Source: Allotamlana fucoidanivorans
GTDB taxonomy: Bacteria; Bacteroidota; Bacteroidia; Flavobacteriales; Flavobacteriaceae
Assembly: GCF_045788535.1 (NCBI RefSeq)
Contig: NZ_CP074074.1
Span: forward strand, 868,001 to 932,000
DNA length: 64,000 bases
Direction: 5' to 3'
Notes under the pieces: generated by a model
What the model saw: the letters and a program-made list of their open reading frames with translations, nothing else
Databases searched by the model: none
What the model was told of the DNA's origin: nothing
Part shown: positions 1-8,395 of the stretch, piece after piece
Layout of the letters: each line of letters begins with the position of its first letter
Numbering within the stretch: the first letter of the stretch is position 1
Program-made: the position numbers and the translations under genes

Positions 1-1675
1 TTACAAACGCCTATTTTCAGGGCGTTTGTTGTTTTTGGTAGTTTTCACCATCTAAAATCAAGATGCTTTCTGGGGCTAATAACAAGTCCTATTATGCCTT
101 TATACATGCAAAAATGAGTTTGCAGACTTGCCGCCCCACTTTTACTGTGTTTTTCTATGAATTTCAAGTACTTTTTAAGGTTGTAGGCTATGGCCGAGAG
201 CTGCATACACTTATTAGCTTGCTTAATGCCAATGGTATTGACTTTCCTAAGTCCCATAAACTGGGTTAAGGTTCCAAATACGGGCTCTACTGTGCTTTGT
301 CGCTTGGCTTTCATATAGCGCCCCTGTGGACTATTTACACGCCCAATGTTTCGCTCATACTCCGCGCGGTAATACGTTACGGTGAATTTCTTTTCCTGGG
401 CACTCTTACCTAAACACTCACGGCGGATTGGACAATCGATACACACTTTCTTTGAGGCGCGGTATTCTTTCTTCTTGGTGTGGTTCTTTGTTTCATAAAA
501 CACCTTTTTAAAAGGAATGATCTTACCTTGTGAGCAAACATAATAATCTTGGGTTTCATTATAGGTAAACCCGTCTGGACAGCCTTTATAAGTCCCATGT
601 GCCGGAATAAAACTCTTTAAATTCCTCCCTTCCAGAAAGGCGTAATTCTCTCCACTGCTATACCCGGTATCGGCCACACAGTTTTCCCAGACTAATCCTG
701 ATCGGCATAAGCGACGTTGTACGCGAACCACGATGTCTGCTAATTGTTGATTATCTTTTCCATCGGCATGATAAGCCTTAATATCACTAATCACATGATG
801 AGCTGTATCTACCGTAAGCTGACTTTGGTAATTCAGCTTTCTGGCTTTACCCGGTTTAACACTAATGCGGGCATCGGGGTCTGTTGGGCTGTAGTGGGTT
901 TTGTTACTGGTATATCTGCTGCCTTTATTGCCCGCTCCGGGACGCTGGTCCTGTTCCTTTGCCCATTTACTGTTTCTGCTTTTTATGGCTTGTAACTCCT
1001 TAGCACTGGCCGATAAAGTTTGCTGATCAATATCCGCTTTGTTGCCTTTAGCCTGACGTAGCGGTTGGTCTTTATCACGTTTACTGATATGGCGGATTTT
1101 TCGCAGGTGGCTGTCCAAATCTGCTTCTGGGACTTTGAGTTCCAAACTGTCCATAGAAGCATTGGCCTTGACAGGGGCACTGTCAATGGCCTGAGTATGC
1201 CCACTGACCATTCCGGCAGATACACAAAGCTCAAAAACTCTGCCAAATACCGCTTCAAATACAGACTCCGGAAACAATCCTCGAGTACGACTGATGGTAG
1301 AATGCCATGGTAATTCTTCATCAATATCATAACCTAGAAAATAAAGAATATCCAAACGCATACTGCAATGCTCGATGAGCTTGCGGTCGCTGGTGATGTT
1401 TTCCAGATACCCCACCAGACAAAGTTTAAAAAACACCACAGGATCTATGCTCTTTTGACCACTGCTACCATAATATCCTTTGGTTTCTTGATACAGAAAC
1501 TCTAATTGTAAAACACCCTTTAATCGGCGATAGAAATTGTGCTCTGGTACACGAACACTTAACTGAAAATTGTTGAATAATTTCTCCTGATACTCTTTTT
1601 TGCCTTGCATTATTAAACATAAGAATTATAATACAATTTATGAAATTTTATCTTATATTTATCACGTTGTGCAAC
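1..1675 (-). mobile_element. IS1182-family insertion sequence, copy 1 (left end beyond window)
   Basis: This element carries the transposase at 45-1610 and is repeated in part at 12508-12847. Its transposase 3' end has a hairpin (CAAACGCC, loop, GGCGTTTG at 3-28) that could stop transcription from either side. The upstream end is placed near 1675 because the minus-strand sequence read inward from there begins GTTGCAC, as does the sequence at 12474, outside copy 2. If that is the terminal repeat, copy 1 loses about 34 bases to the window edge. Exact ends are inferred. Confidence 0.75.
45..1610 (-). CDS. IS1182-family DDE transposase
   Basis: This 521-residue protein cuts and joins DNA for its own insertion sequence. 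The N-terminal third matches the DUF772-type transposase domain (a PVVFFKLCLVGYLENI-like helix region). The catalytic core has the DDE pattern: IDSAPVKANAS near residue 140, an ADTGYSSGENY segment near 315, and a late RQSTVEPVFGTL segment carrying the Glu. A CxxCxxxxxCL cluster precedes the last block. Length is normal for IS1182 transposases and the frame is intact, so it may be active. The ATG start lies about 65 bases inside the inferred element end. Several antisense open frames here are shadows. Confidence 0.93.
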   Translation of the reverse strand: MQGKKEYQEKLFNNFQLSVRVPEHNFYRRLKGVLQLEFLYQETKGYYGSSGQKSIDPVVFFKLCLVGYLENITSDRKLIEHCSMRLDILYFLGYDIDEELPWHSTISRTRGLFPESVFEAVFGRVFELCVSAGMVSGHTQAIDSAPVKANASMDSLELKVPEADLDSHLRKIRHISKRDKDQPLRQAKGNKADIDQQTLSASAKELQAIKSRNSKWAKEQDQRPGAGNKGSRYTSNKTHYSPTDPDARISVKPGKARKLNYQSQLTVDTAHHVISDIKAYHADGKDNQQLADIVVRVQRRLCRSGLVWENCVADTGYSSGENYAFLEGRNLKSFIPAHGTYKGCPDGFTYNETQDYYVCSQGKIIPFKKVFYETKNHTKKKEYRASKKVCIDCPIRRECLGKSAQEKKFTVTYYRAEYERNIGRVNSPQGRYMKAKRQSTVEPVFGTLTQFMGLRKVNTIGIKQANKCMQLSAIAYNLKKYLKFIEKHSKSGAASLQTHFCMYKGIIGLVISPRKHLDFRW

Positions 1676-1807
1676 AGGCACAATGGCTATAAGTAATTGC
1701 TTGTTCTCGCCTACTTCTGAAAATCCTAGCGGATTTTCAGTTCGGTGTGTACTTGCTAAATTAAGTGCTAACCCACGCAACTACTCATAGCCGAAACGTT
1801 GGCGGTA
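1676..1807. repeat. attC-like site 0, left arm next to IS1182
   Basis: The right arm ends CGTTGGCGGTA (GTT at 1798-1800). The left arm has ATGGCTATAAGTA pairing with TACTCATAGCC on the right. An inner hairpin GAAAATCC/GGATTTTC lies at 1719-1738. The R'' arm is unclear because the inferred IS1182 end abuts it, so the cassette that once preceded it is lost. Confidence 0.65.
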
Positions 1808-1851
1808 ATATTGAGAGACCGCCGTGCACATGGAATAGACTAAAATAATAA

Positions 1852-2364
1852 ATGAAAAAACAGATATTTTACTTTGGCAAAACAACAAAATGGGATAGGA
1901 TTACAATTTTCTTGTATTTAGTCTTATCTATTGGATTAACAGTTTATTACAGGAATAATCCTCTTAACTATAAATTGCACAGAGATATTTTATTTGCGTA
2001 TGCTTTTGGAACGCATTTCTTTCTATATCTGTTTAATTACAAATCCTTGAGAAACCTGAAAGTTTATTTTATTTGGTTCGCCTTTGGACTAATACAGCTG
2101 TTTATTTATTTCAAACTAAAAGACATTGATTATTTACAAAATGTAAAAGGACATGCTTCAACAGGACTAAGAAATACCGTTCCTCTGTTGATTCTTTTCC
2201 AAATATTACGATTTATAAGTGCAAAAACTCAAGGACAAGAATTAGTAGCTCCTGGCAAAGGTTCAACAACGGACTTGTTTGACGAGAGAAGAATTACAAT
2301 TATTGACTTTATAGCATTTGCAATTTACATGGCAACAATGATTTTATTATTTTTCTATGACTGA
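1852..2364 (+). CDS. Hypothetical membrane protein (cassette A, first gene)
   Basis: This 170-residue protein has about four hydrophobic segments (around residues 16-33, 45-60, 70-86 and 150-168), so it should sit in the inner membrane. No family was recognised. Its ATG lies 45 bases after the cassette boundary, and its 3' end overlaps the next ORF by 8 bases, suggesting translational coupling. Codon use is AT-rich like the rest of the array. The two genes form the only cargo of cassette A. Confidence 0.75.
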   Translation: MKKQIFYFGKTTKWDRITIFLYLVLSIGLTVYYRNNPLNYKLHRDILFAYAFGTHFFLYLFNYKSLRNLKVYFIWFAFGLIQLFIYFKLKDIDYLQNVKGHASTGLRNTVPLLILFQILRFISAKTQGQELVAPGKGSTTDLFDERRITIIDFIAFAIYMATMILLFFYD

Positions 2365-2908
2365 AATTAAACTATATAAATCACCTTGGAAAGCGATAAA
2401 GCTACTCGGATTGACTATTCCACTTGTAGCCGTTGGAGTTTGGTTGATTTTAAGAAATGAAAGTAGTCTCTTAGATAGAATTATGGGATGGATTGGTGTT
2501 CCGTTTTTCGGATTTGGTTTTTTCTTGGCTTTTTTTCATATGTTCGACAAAAGGCCTCAAATAGTTTTTAATGAAACGGGAATTTGGGATAGGACAATAA
2601 AACAAGATTTGATAAGTTGGGAACTTATTAAAAATGCTAATCCACTGGATGTATTCGGACAGAAATTTGTTACGTTGACTGTGGATAAATCATTTAAGCG
2701 CAAAAATACTCAATATGGCTGGGCAAAACGATTAGAAAAAAAGGTTGGTTCAACTGGACTAGATTTACAATTAAGCCAGATAAAAATGAAACCTGAGAAA
2801 ATGACTAATTTTATTAAGGAGATGATTAAGACGGAAGAGTCGAAAAGAGGAACATTGATTAATAAATACTTTGATAGTCAAGGAAATACTACCGCCAACA
2901 ATGCATAA
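2357..2908 (+). CDS. Hypothetical membrane protein (cassette A, second gene)
   Basis: This 183-residue protein has two N-terminal hydrophobic segments (about residues 15-32 and 43-63) followed by a soluble domain with YcxB/PH-like features: a short 'IVFNETGIWDR' strand pair, then 'ISWELIKN'. That resemblance is only suggestive. The reading frame runs into the attC site, so the last residues (TTANNA) are encoded by the recombination site itself. The ATG overlaps the end of the preceding gene. Confidence 0.75.
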   Translation: MTEIKLYKSPWKAIKLLGLTIPLVAVGVWLILRNESSLLDRIMGWIGVPFFGFGFFLAFFHMFDKRPQIVFNETGIWDRTIKQDLISWELIKNANPLDVFGQKFVTLTVDKSFKRKNTQYGWAKRLEKKVGSTGLDLQLSQIKMKPEKMTNFIKEMIKTEESKRGTLINKYFDSQGNTTANNA

Positions 2909-3096
2909 TAGCTTATAAGGCGGGAGGTTTCTTCGTAGATGCATTCTATTTTGCCGCAAGCAACGCCATAAGCATTTGCTTTCGCCCAGATTAATCTTAA
3001 TTTAGTGCAAAACCAAACGTTATGGCTTATGTGCTTTGCTTTTAACTTTTTACCAATTCATCGCCGTACAAGCCATATGCGGTTACGTTACCACAC
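2890..3096. repeat. attC-like site 1 (long, 207 bp)
   Basis: R'' is TACCGCCAAC (2890-2899), the exact complement of the start of cassette A (1798-1807). R' is GTTACCACAC (3087-3096), the start of cassette B. Inner arms GCATAATAGCTTATAAGGCG and CGCCGTACAAGCCATATGC pair imperfectly, with bulges as in integron sites. Confidence 0.75.
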
Positions 3097-3104
3097 ATTT
3101 GAAA

Positions 3105-3689
3105 ATGAAACTAATAGCAATAATTCTGATTATAATTGGAACTACAGTCAAAGCTCTTTTTGGACATTTAGCACTAAATTGGGCTAACTTGGAATCCACT
3201 TCATTAATATTATACTTGATTGGATTTACAATATTGATTTATAATTTAGTATCAAGAATAGATAAAAATAGAAAGGAACTTTCATTTAAAAAAAATCCTT
3301 TAAAATGGATATTTAGTCGTTCAATTTTTATTTACATTTTAATAATCCCAATTGTAATTGCACTAATTTACCTCGGAGAAAATTTAAATATAAAAATGCA
3401 AGAATATTTTCTTGGTCAAGACACAGAAAAGACTGTTGCGACCTTTGTCGGATTTGAGCAACAATCTTACCTGATAAAATACGGACGAGAAACCAAAGAG
3501 TTCGCAATGTTTGAATATAAAACACCAAATGGATTAATTAAACAAGGTTTGCCTAAAGAGGAATTTAAACTCAAAAAGAGTAGTTACACCGTTGAAAATA
3601 ATAAATTGGTAATACCTAATAATATTAAAAATCAAAAAGTAGAAATTGTCTATTCAAAAAGATTTCCGTCAATTTTTAAAATAATATAA
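3105..3689 (+). CDS. Hypothetical membrane protein, DUF3592-like (cassette B)
   Basis: The 194-residue form starting at 3105 is preferred. An upstream in-frame ATG at 3036 would put 23 codons inside the attC site. Three hydrophobic segments lie in the first half (about residues 1-20, 32-48 and 72-95), followed by a roughly 100-residue extracytoplasmic domain with strands such as 'VATFVGFEQQSYLIKYG' and a closing 'VEIVYSKRFPSIFKII'. That layout recalls DUF3592 proteins, a weak resemblance. It is the only gene of its cassette. Confidence 0.7.
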   Translation: MKLIAIILIIIGTTVKALFGHLALNWANLESTSLILYLIGFTILIYNLVSRIDKNRKELSFKKNPLKWIFSRSIFIYILIIPIVIALIYLGENLNIKMQEYFLGQDTEKTVATFVGFEQQSYLIKYGRETKEFAMFEYKTPNGLIKQGLPKEEFKLKKSSYTVENNKLVIPNNIKNQKVEIVYSKRFPSIFKII

Positions 3690-3693
3690 AAAC

Positions 3694-3832
3694 GTGTGGT
3701 AACAATGTATAACCGCAATTACGGCGGATTCGACTACGTCCGAATCCACTTGGAATTGCTAAAGCCTGTGCTAAACCGAAAATCATTAACTTTAATCCCG
3801 TAACTGACGGTTATACGAGACCGTTGGCGGTA
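3694..3832. repeat. attC-like site 2
   Basis: R'' GTGTGGTAAC (3694-3703) is the exact complement of the start of cassette B (3087-3096). R' is GTTGGCGGTA (3823-3832). Left AATGTATAACCG pairs with right CGGTTATACGAGACC. The inner GGATTCG/CGAATCC hairpin is shared with site 9. Between the core arms the two sites are almost identical, while their outer arms differ. Confidence 0.82.
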
Positions 3833-3850
3833 ATTAAAACAAACTTAACT

Positions 3851-4738
3851 TTGAGAAATAAAATTAAAATTATAGTGCTCGTATTTGCAATATTTTTGAA
3901 TGCTTGCGAAACAGAGAAGTCAGAAACTAAGAAGAATTCATCAATAGAAGATAGCCTTTATTTTGGGTATAAACCACCAGGGTTAACCCCCGAAATTTTT
4001 GTTCCAAAAAAGAGTACTTCTCAAGATTGGAAATTAGGGAATAGCGATACTCTAGATATGGATGAGTTTTATTTTACCTACACAGGAAACAACCCCTTTG
4101 AAAATAAAGTAGTTGTCTATCGGAATGAGGGTAGTTCTTATAAGGTTAATAAGTATAGCTTCGGCCATAACCCTGGTGATAGTAACATCTTATACTCTAG
4201 GTGGAACTATATAGAGCGTACAAATTCCGGTTGGTCAAAAATTAAAAGTCTGGGCCCTATGTTTGAAAGGGAAGATTGGGGCATTATGGTAATGTCGGTA
4301 TCCTCTAAAGGTACTTTTGTTTTTGATGACTATAAAAGTAATGACGTAATCCGAATGTCGAGGATTATAGATGGTAAACGAGAAGAACCAAAACTACTTG
4401 GCAAACATATTAATACAGGAAAATGGACAGCTCACCCTTTTATAGCTCCAGATGAATCTTTCATAATATGGGGTAGCGAGCGAGAGGATGGATATGGAAT
4501 GTCTGATAATTATATTAGTTTTCGACAGCAAGATGGTTCATGGGGTCCCGCAATTAATATGGGAGATAAGATAAATTCAGAACTACAGGAAAATGGTGCA
4601 AGATTAACACCTGACGGAAAGTATTTGCTTTTCGGAAGGCATGAAAAAAAAGAAAGGGAAGATGGTAGTACATATTGGGAAACAACAAAATATTGGGTTG
4701 ATGCCAAGATTATTGAAACCCTTAGACCCCAACAGTGA
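3851..4738 (+). CDS. PD40/TolB-like beta-propeller lipoprotein (cassette C)
   Basis: From a TTG at 3851 this gives a 295-residue lipoprotein: a charged start, a hydrophobic stretch 'IKIIVLVFAIFLNAC' with a lipobox Cys, then a soluble domain. The C-terminal half has PD40-type propeller blades ('HPFIAPDESFIIWGSE' and 'GARLTPDGKYLLFG'), known from TolB-like proteins that bind peptides or sugars at the cell envelope. No ATG is available near the start. An earlier TTG at 3824 lies exactly on the recombination boundary and would lengthen the signal peptide oddly. Exact function is unknown. Confidence 0.75.
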   Translation: MRNKIKIIVLVFAIFLNACETEKSETKKNSSIEDSLYFGYKPPGLTPEIFVPKKSTSQDWKLGNSDTLDMDEFYFTYTGNNPFENKVVVYRNEGSSYKVNKYSFGHNPGDSNILYSRWNYIERTNSGWSKIKSLGPMFEREDWGIMVMSVSSKGTFVFDDYKSNDVIRMSRIIDGKREEPKLLGKHINTGKWTAHPFIAPDESFIIWGSEREDGYGMSDNYISFRQQDGSWGPAINMGDKINSELQENGARLTPDGKYLLFGRHEKKEREDGSTYWETTKYWVDAKIIETLRPQQ

Positions 4739-4772
4739 TTTCATGTGAAAATTTAAGCATAGAAAATATGAC

Positions 4773-4909
4773 TACCGCCAACACGGTATATAAAAAATAG
4801 TGGTTTAAGTATTTCATTGAAAGTTGTTTTGTAAATTAAGCATTAGTTATAACTGAAAAGTTAGTGCTTTCAAGTCCACTACTTTTCATATACAAAAACG
4901 TTGGCTACA
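4773..4909. repeat. attC-like site 3
   Basis: R'' TACCGCCAAC (4773-4782) is the complement of the start of cassette C (3823-3832). R' is GTTGGCTACA (4900-4909). Left GGTATATAAAAAATAGTGG pairs with right CCACTACTTTTCATATAC, leaving a few extrahelical bases. Confidence 0.8.
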
Positions 4910-4911
4910 AT

Positions 4912-5424
4912 ATGAAAATCAAGGCAGATTCCTACATAACGAATATTATAGTTTACCGATTGAGCAATTACTCATACGGAATAGGAATTTTATTGACATT
5001 AATACTACTTACTTTTTCCTGGACGAATAAAAACAATACGGAAAACGGAACTGTTTACTTGTTTTTGGGTGTGCTAATTGCTTTATCACTCATGGTCGGA
5101 CGAATTGCTCGACTTGTTTCGGGTGGATATTTTTGGCACCATATCAAAAACAACTTGAATATAAACCAAAATTCAATTGAATTAGAAAGTAAACGGTATG
5201 AATTTGACAAAATAAAGGTGCTTAAATTCAACTTAACGGATTTTGAAAACCGCAAACCTTTTTTGTATAAATATGTACTTAAAGACACGCGGAATATGAT
5301 AAAATTTAAAACTGACGAAAATATTATTCAAGTCCACTTCAAACCTGAACTTGCATCTGAAAACGAATATTTGACCGAATTAAAAAAAATGTGGAATAAA
5401 AATACTGTAGCCAACACCGTATAA
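4912..5424 (+). CDS. Hypothetical membrane protein (cassette D)
   Basis: The ATG at 4912 sits 3 bases after the cassette arm; an earlier ATG at 4864 would fall inside attC and is not used. The 170-residue product has two hydrophobic segments (about residues 20-38 and 48-65) and then a soluble domain of alternating strands ('IELESKRYEFDKIKVLKF'), resembling PH-like membrane-anchored domains. No confident family. The stop codon lies within the next attC, giving the C-terminus VANTV. Confidence 0.72.
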   Translation: MKIKADSYITNIIVYRLSNYSYGIGILLTLILLTFSWTNKNNTENGTVYLFLGVLIALSLMVGRIARLVSGGYFWHHIKNNLNINQNSIELESKRYEFDKIKVLKFNLTDFENRKPFLYKYVLKDTRNMIKFKTDENIIQVHFKPELASENEYLTELKKMWNKNTVANTV

Positions 5425-5544
5425 AAAAAATTGCTAGTTTTAGCTAAACCAAAGTTAGTTGCTCGTTTGCTAGCTTCTGATTTTCCTTCGGAAAATCCTC
5501 GCACACAAACACGCAACTTTCCTTATACATAAACGTTGTAAACA
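5406..5544. repeat. attC-like site 4
   Basis: R'' TGTAGCCAAC (5406-5415) is the complement of the start of cassette D. R' is GTTGTAAACA (5535-5544). An inner 8-bp hairpin GATTTTCC/GGAAAATC starts at 5479. The same inner hairpin occurs in site 8, and a variant in site 5. Confidence 0.82.
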
Positions 5545-5587
5545 ATTTTGACCCGTCCTGAATAAAGGCTACATAATTTCAAACATT

Positions 5588-5959
5588 ATGTACAAAAATG
5601 ACAAAGTAATCAGACGGTATTCAGAACCTTTTAAACTGAAAATTTTAGACGAACTTACAACAGGAAAACTAAACAAATATCAACTAGGGAAAGCCTACGG
5701 TATTGCACCAACTACCATTAATGAATGGATAAGAAAGTACAACCGTAAAGACCTTATGAACACTAGAATAACTGTGAAAACCAAAGACGAAATAACACGC
5801 ATTAAAGAACTTCAAAAAGAGATTGAACAACTAAAAAAATTGTTGTTAAAGAAAGATCTAGATGCAATGATTCAAGATTCATACCTGGAAGTTGCTGCCG
5901 AAGATCTTGGCTATAAATCTGTTGCAGAACTAAAAAAAAAGCTAAATATAGAGCGCTAA
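5588..5959 (+). CDS. IS3-family transposase OrfA (HTH)
   Basis: This 123-residue protein starts with a helix-turn-helix ('KLNKYQLGKAYGIAPTTINEWIRKY') that binds the element ends. A leucine-rich coiled coil follows ('ELQKEIEQLKKLLLKKD'), used for OrfA-OrfAB multimers. It ends just after a run of nine A residues (5932-5940). A -1 slip there joins this frame to OrfB without an intervening stop, the known IS3-family route to the active OrfAB transposase. Confidence 0.9.
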   Translation: MYKNDKVIRRYSEPFKLKILDELTTGKLNKYQLGKAYGIAPTTINEWIRKYNRKDLMNTRITVKTKDEITRIKELQKEIEQLKKLLLKKDLDAMIQDSYLEVAAEDLGYKSVAELKKKLNIER

Positions 5960-6009
5960 GTAAAACCAAAGACAAAGCTAAAGGATTTGCGTCTTTAACC
6001 ACTATTTGT

Positions 6010-6810
6010 ATGGCTTTCGGGCTTAAACGTGATGCGTACTACAAGTATAAATATAGAGCTGACAAACGTTTAAAACTTGAACAACAGATCATTCAAATTG
6101 TGAACCAAAAGCGCAGGTCCTTGCCTAGAGAAGGCGTACGTAAACTCAAAATATCTTTAAAAAATGAGTTTGATAAAGCAAACCTTAAAGTAGGCAGAGA
6201 CACGCTTTTCAACATTCTTAGAAAACACAATATGCTTATAACCAGAAAGAAACCCAGCTACAGAACTACCAATTCTTTTCATAGGTTTTACAAACATAAA
6301 AACATCATAAAAGATGTACTTGTTAATAGACCTAATCAGGTTTGGGTATCGGATATTACATACATCAGAACTGTAAAAGGATTTTGCTACTTGGCCCTTA
6401 TAACTGACATGTATTCTAGAAAAATCATAGGTTACGACCTTAGTGATAGCCTTGAACTTAGCGGTTGTACCAGAGCTCTTAAAAAAGCATTATATCAAGC
6501 TAAAAACACAGAAAACCTAATACATCACTCGGATAGAGGCATACAATATTGTAGCAATATATACACACAAATTTTAAAGAGAAACAACATCAAAATTAGT
6601 ATGACAGAAGAAAATCATTGCTACGAAAACGCTATTGCTGAACGTGTAAACGGCATCCTAAAAGACGAGTTTTATCTTGACCAGACCTTTGATAGCGTAC
6701 AACACGCCAAAAGAGCAACAAAAAGTGCAATCAATCTATACAACCAAATTAGATTACATGTATCTTTAGACTATAAAACACCAAATATGGTATATTTAAA
6801 AACAGCGTAA
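6010..6810 (+). CDS. IS3-family transposase OrfB (rve integrase core)
   Basis: This 266-residue DDE recombinase has an HTH_21-like N-terminus ('QKRRSLPREGVRKLKISL') and an rve core. The core shows the first Asp in 'VWVSDITYIRT', the second in 'HHSDRGIQYCS' and the Glu in 'NAIAERVNGILKDEF'. The open frame extends upstream of this ATG to about 5933, so the physiological product is probably the OrfAB fusion made by -1 frameshifting at the A9 run. The frame is intact and the element may be active. Confidence 0.92.
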   Translation: MAFGLKRDAYYKYKYRADKRLKLEQQIIQIVNQKRRSLPREGVRKLKISLKNEFDKANLKVGRDTLFNILRKHNMLITRKKPSYRTTNSFHRFYKHKNIIKDVLVNRPNQVWVSDITYIRTVKGFCYLALITDMYSRKIIGYDLSDSLELSGCTRALKKALYQAKNTENLIHHSDRGIQYCSNIYTQILKRNNIKISMTEENHCYENAIAERVNGILKDEFYLDQTFDSVQHAKRATKSAINLYNQIRLHVSLDYKTPNMVYLKTA

Positions 6811-6862
6811 ATCAATTTTTAACCTGTAGCCATATTTCAGGACTAGACATTTAAGACGAACA

Positions 6863-7222
6863 TTGAAAAAAGCATTAAAATTTGGGTTTTTGATTTTTGG
6901 AACGATAATTCTAATCGGATTTGCGTTGAAAGGAAATATCACTCACGAACAATTTGACTCTGAAAAATGGAAAAACTGGACGGAATCAGAAGCTGAATGG
7001 TCATTGCGTTGGGATATGATGAATAGTTTGCGAAATAATCACGAACTGCAAGGAAAATCGAAAACGGAAATAATTGAATTATTGGGAATTCCGGAAACAA
7101 AATCTGACTCTGAATTTGGTTATTATTTGGGAATGGCAAAACACGGAATTGACACAGGACATTTGACCATCTATTTTGACCAAAACAAAAAAGTATCGCG
7201 AATTAAAGTTCATAGAGGATAA
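6863..7222 (+). CDS. Hypothetical secreted/anchored protein, BamE-like fold (cassette E, first gene)
   Basis: This 119-residue protein has an N-terminal hydrophobic anchor (about residues 5-24). A short domain follows with 'GKSKTEIIELLGIPETKSDS' and a closing 'LTIYFDQNKKVSRIKVHR', which recalls the SmpA/BamE two-helix, three-strand fold; family membership is not proven. It starts at TTG. The IS3 element inserted just 13 bp upstream, so its original leader has been cut off and any expression now depends on the IS or readthrough. Confidence 0.65.
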   Translation: MKKALKFGFLIFGTIILIGFALKGNITHEQFDSEKWKNWTESEAEWSLRWDMMNSLRNNHELQGKSKTEIIELLGIPETKSDSEFGYYLGMAKHGIDTGHLTIYFDQNKKVSRIKVHRG

Positions 7223-7227
7223 TATAA

Positions 7228-7443
7228 ATGCTGTACTTTAGAATTGTATTTTTAGTTTTGTTTTTATTGGAATTAAGGTTTCTAAATTTCAAGTACAAAC
7301 GAGACAAATATATTTGGATTGGAATAGTTTTTATATTCAGTTACTTTGGATACTTTATCTTTTTAATTTATAAAAGAAAATTATTGGTTAAAAGGAAATT
7401 TGAACCGAATTTTAATCGGAATAGAATAAAATCAACAGAATAA
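7228..7443 (+). CDS. Small two-TM hypothetical protein (cassette E, second gene)
   Basis: This 71-residue protein has two predicted membrane segments (about residues 2-17 and 29-46), each followed by a basic patch, ending in a strongly basic tail ('KRKFEPNFNRNRIK'). It lies 5 bases after the preceding stop, so the two are likely co-translated. No family recognised. Composition is as AT-rich as its neighbours. Confidence 0.6.
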   Translation: MLYFRIVFLVLFLLELRFLNFKYKRDKYIWIGIVFIFSYFGYFIFLIYKRKLLVKRKFEPNFNRNRIKSTE

Positions 7444-7447
7444 AAAC

Positions 7448-7586
7448 TGTTTACAACACCGTATATAAAAAATTGCTAGTGTTGTGCTAAAACAAAGGTC
7501 GTTGCACGTTTGCTACGTCTGAATTTCCTTCGGAAATTCCTCGCACGCAAACCCGCAACTTTCCATATACAAACACGTTACAAAAC
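7448..7586. repeat. attC-like site 5
   Basis: R'' TGTTTACAAC (7448-7457) is the exact complement of the start of cassette E (5535-5544), even though the IS3 element now lies between them. R' is GTTACAAAAC (7577-7586). The inner hairpin is GAATTTCC/GGAAATTC. Confidence 0.82.
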
Positions 7587-7613
7587 ATTTAACGAACAAA
7601 TTAACTAAAAACA

Positions 7614-8231
7614 ATGAAGAAAATTTTTACAATAGCTCTAACATTATTTACTTTTATTTCTTTTTCTCAATCAAACGATTCAGATTATTTAGTAACTGTT
7701 GATAACGACACAATTCATTGCAAAATTATTGAATTGAAAAATAAAAAAATCAGTTATACTATAAATGGAGAAAAAGGAAAAAAGAAAAAAAACATATTCA
7801 AATTTGCAGATGTACATTTTGCAAATACATCAATAATTAAAAACCCATTAGAAATTAAAATAGAAAAACCTGAACAAGGGTTTGCTCACGTCTATTTTTA
7901 TAGACCATATGTTTACACAGGCTCTGCACTTGCTTGTAAAGTTGAATATAATGGGAATTCATTCATTAATATTAAAACTCATAGTTACTATTTGCATAAA
8001 GTAAAAGCTGGAGAAGTTCATAAATATAACCAGAAAAACCTAAAAAAAGATATTATCGAAATTGACGCAAAAGATGGAGAAATTTATTTTATTCGAGGTT
8101 CATTTGGAGGAACAGGAGAGGCTTTTATAAATAATATGAATATGTCAAATTCATTACACATTTTTAAAGATAATCCCAAAGTTGCGGAATACGTTATTTT
8201 GACAATGAAAAAAGAAAGTCCTAAATATTAA
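7614..8231 (+). CDS. DUF2846-type secreted protein (cassette F)
   Basis: This 205-residue protein has a clean signal peptide ('KIFTIALTLFTFISFSQS'). A first domain (about residues 24-75) is rich in Lys and beta strands. The DUF2846-like segment contains 'AHVYFYRPYVYTGSALACK', then a strand pair around 'YYLHKVKAGEVHKY' and a glycine-rich 'FIRGSFGGTGEAF'. DUF2846 proteins are small envelope proteins of unknown role. It is the first of two ORFs in its cassette; the second appears frameshifted. Confidence 0.75.
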   Translation: MKKIFTIALTLFTFISFSQSNDSDYLVTVDNDTIHCKIIELKNKKISYTINGEKGKKKKNIFKFADVHFANTSIIKNPLEIKIEKPEQGFAHVYFYRPYVYTGSALACKVEYNGNSFINIKTHSYYLHKVKAGEVHKYNQKNLKKDIIEIDAKDGEIYFIRGSFGGTGEAFINNMNMSNSLHIFKDNPKVAEYVILTMKKESPKY

Positions 8232-8236
8232 ATCAT

Positions 8237-8376
8237 ATGAATTATAAAAAATAATTGCTTGCTTTTACATAATCGGAGCAGTTTCTTTTGCTTCTTGTAC
8301 GGAAGATGATGAGCCTTGTACTGAAACAGTTTGTCCTGATGGATTTAATAATTGTTTTGAAAAGCCTTGCGAATAA
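8237..8376 (+). pseudogene. Tiny Cys-rich lipoprotein-like ORF with a 1-base frameshift (cassette F)
   Basis: The ATG at 8237 opens MNYKK and then meets a stop. Adding one A to the six-A run after it restores IIACFYIIGAVSFASC, a lipobox-like segment, then a short Cys-rich tail (SCTEDDEPCTETVC..., ending PCE) to the TAA at 8374-8376. Total about 46 residues. Either the gene is dead or the A run was miscounted in sequencing. It is too short and broken to show as a normal ORF. Confidence 0.45.
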
Positions 8377-8395
8377 AAGAATAGAAACAAAAAAC

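Larger units (their letters stand above)
5549..6849 (+). mobile_element. IS3-family element inserted in cassette E
   Basis: The element is 1301 bp with imperfect terminal repeats: left TGACCCGTCCTGAATAAAGG, and right, read inward, TGTCTAGTCCTGAAATATGG. Both begin TG, as IS3 elements do. The flanks carry TTT on each side (5546-5548 and 6850-6852), a 3-bp target duplication. It landed 4 bp beyond the R' arm of site 4, separating that arm from the gene of cassette E. Confidence 0.88.

Noticed and set aside
983..1330. ORFs overlapping the IS1182 transposase on both strands
   Set aside because: They run inside the transposase gene in other frames and show no family likeness, so they are shadows.
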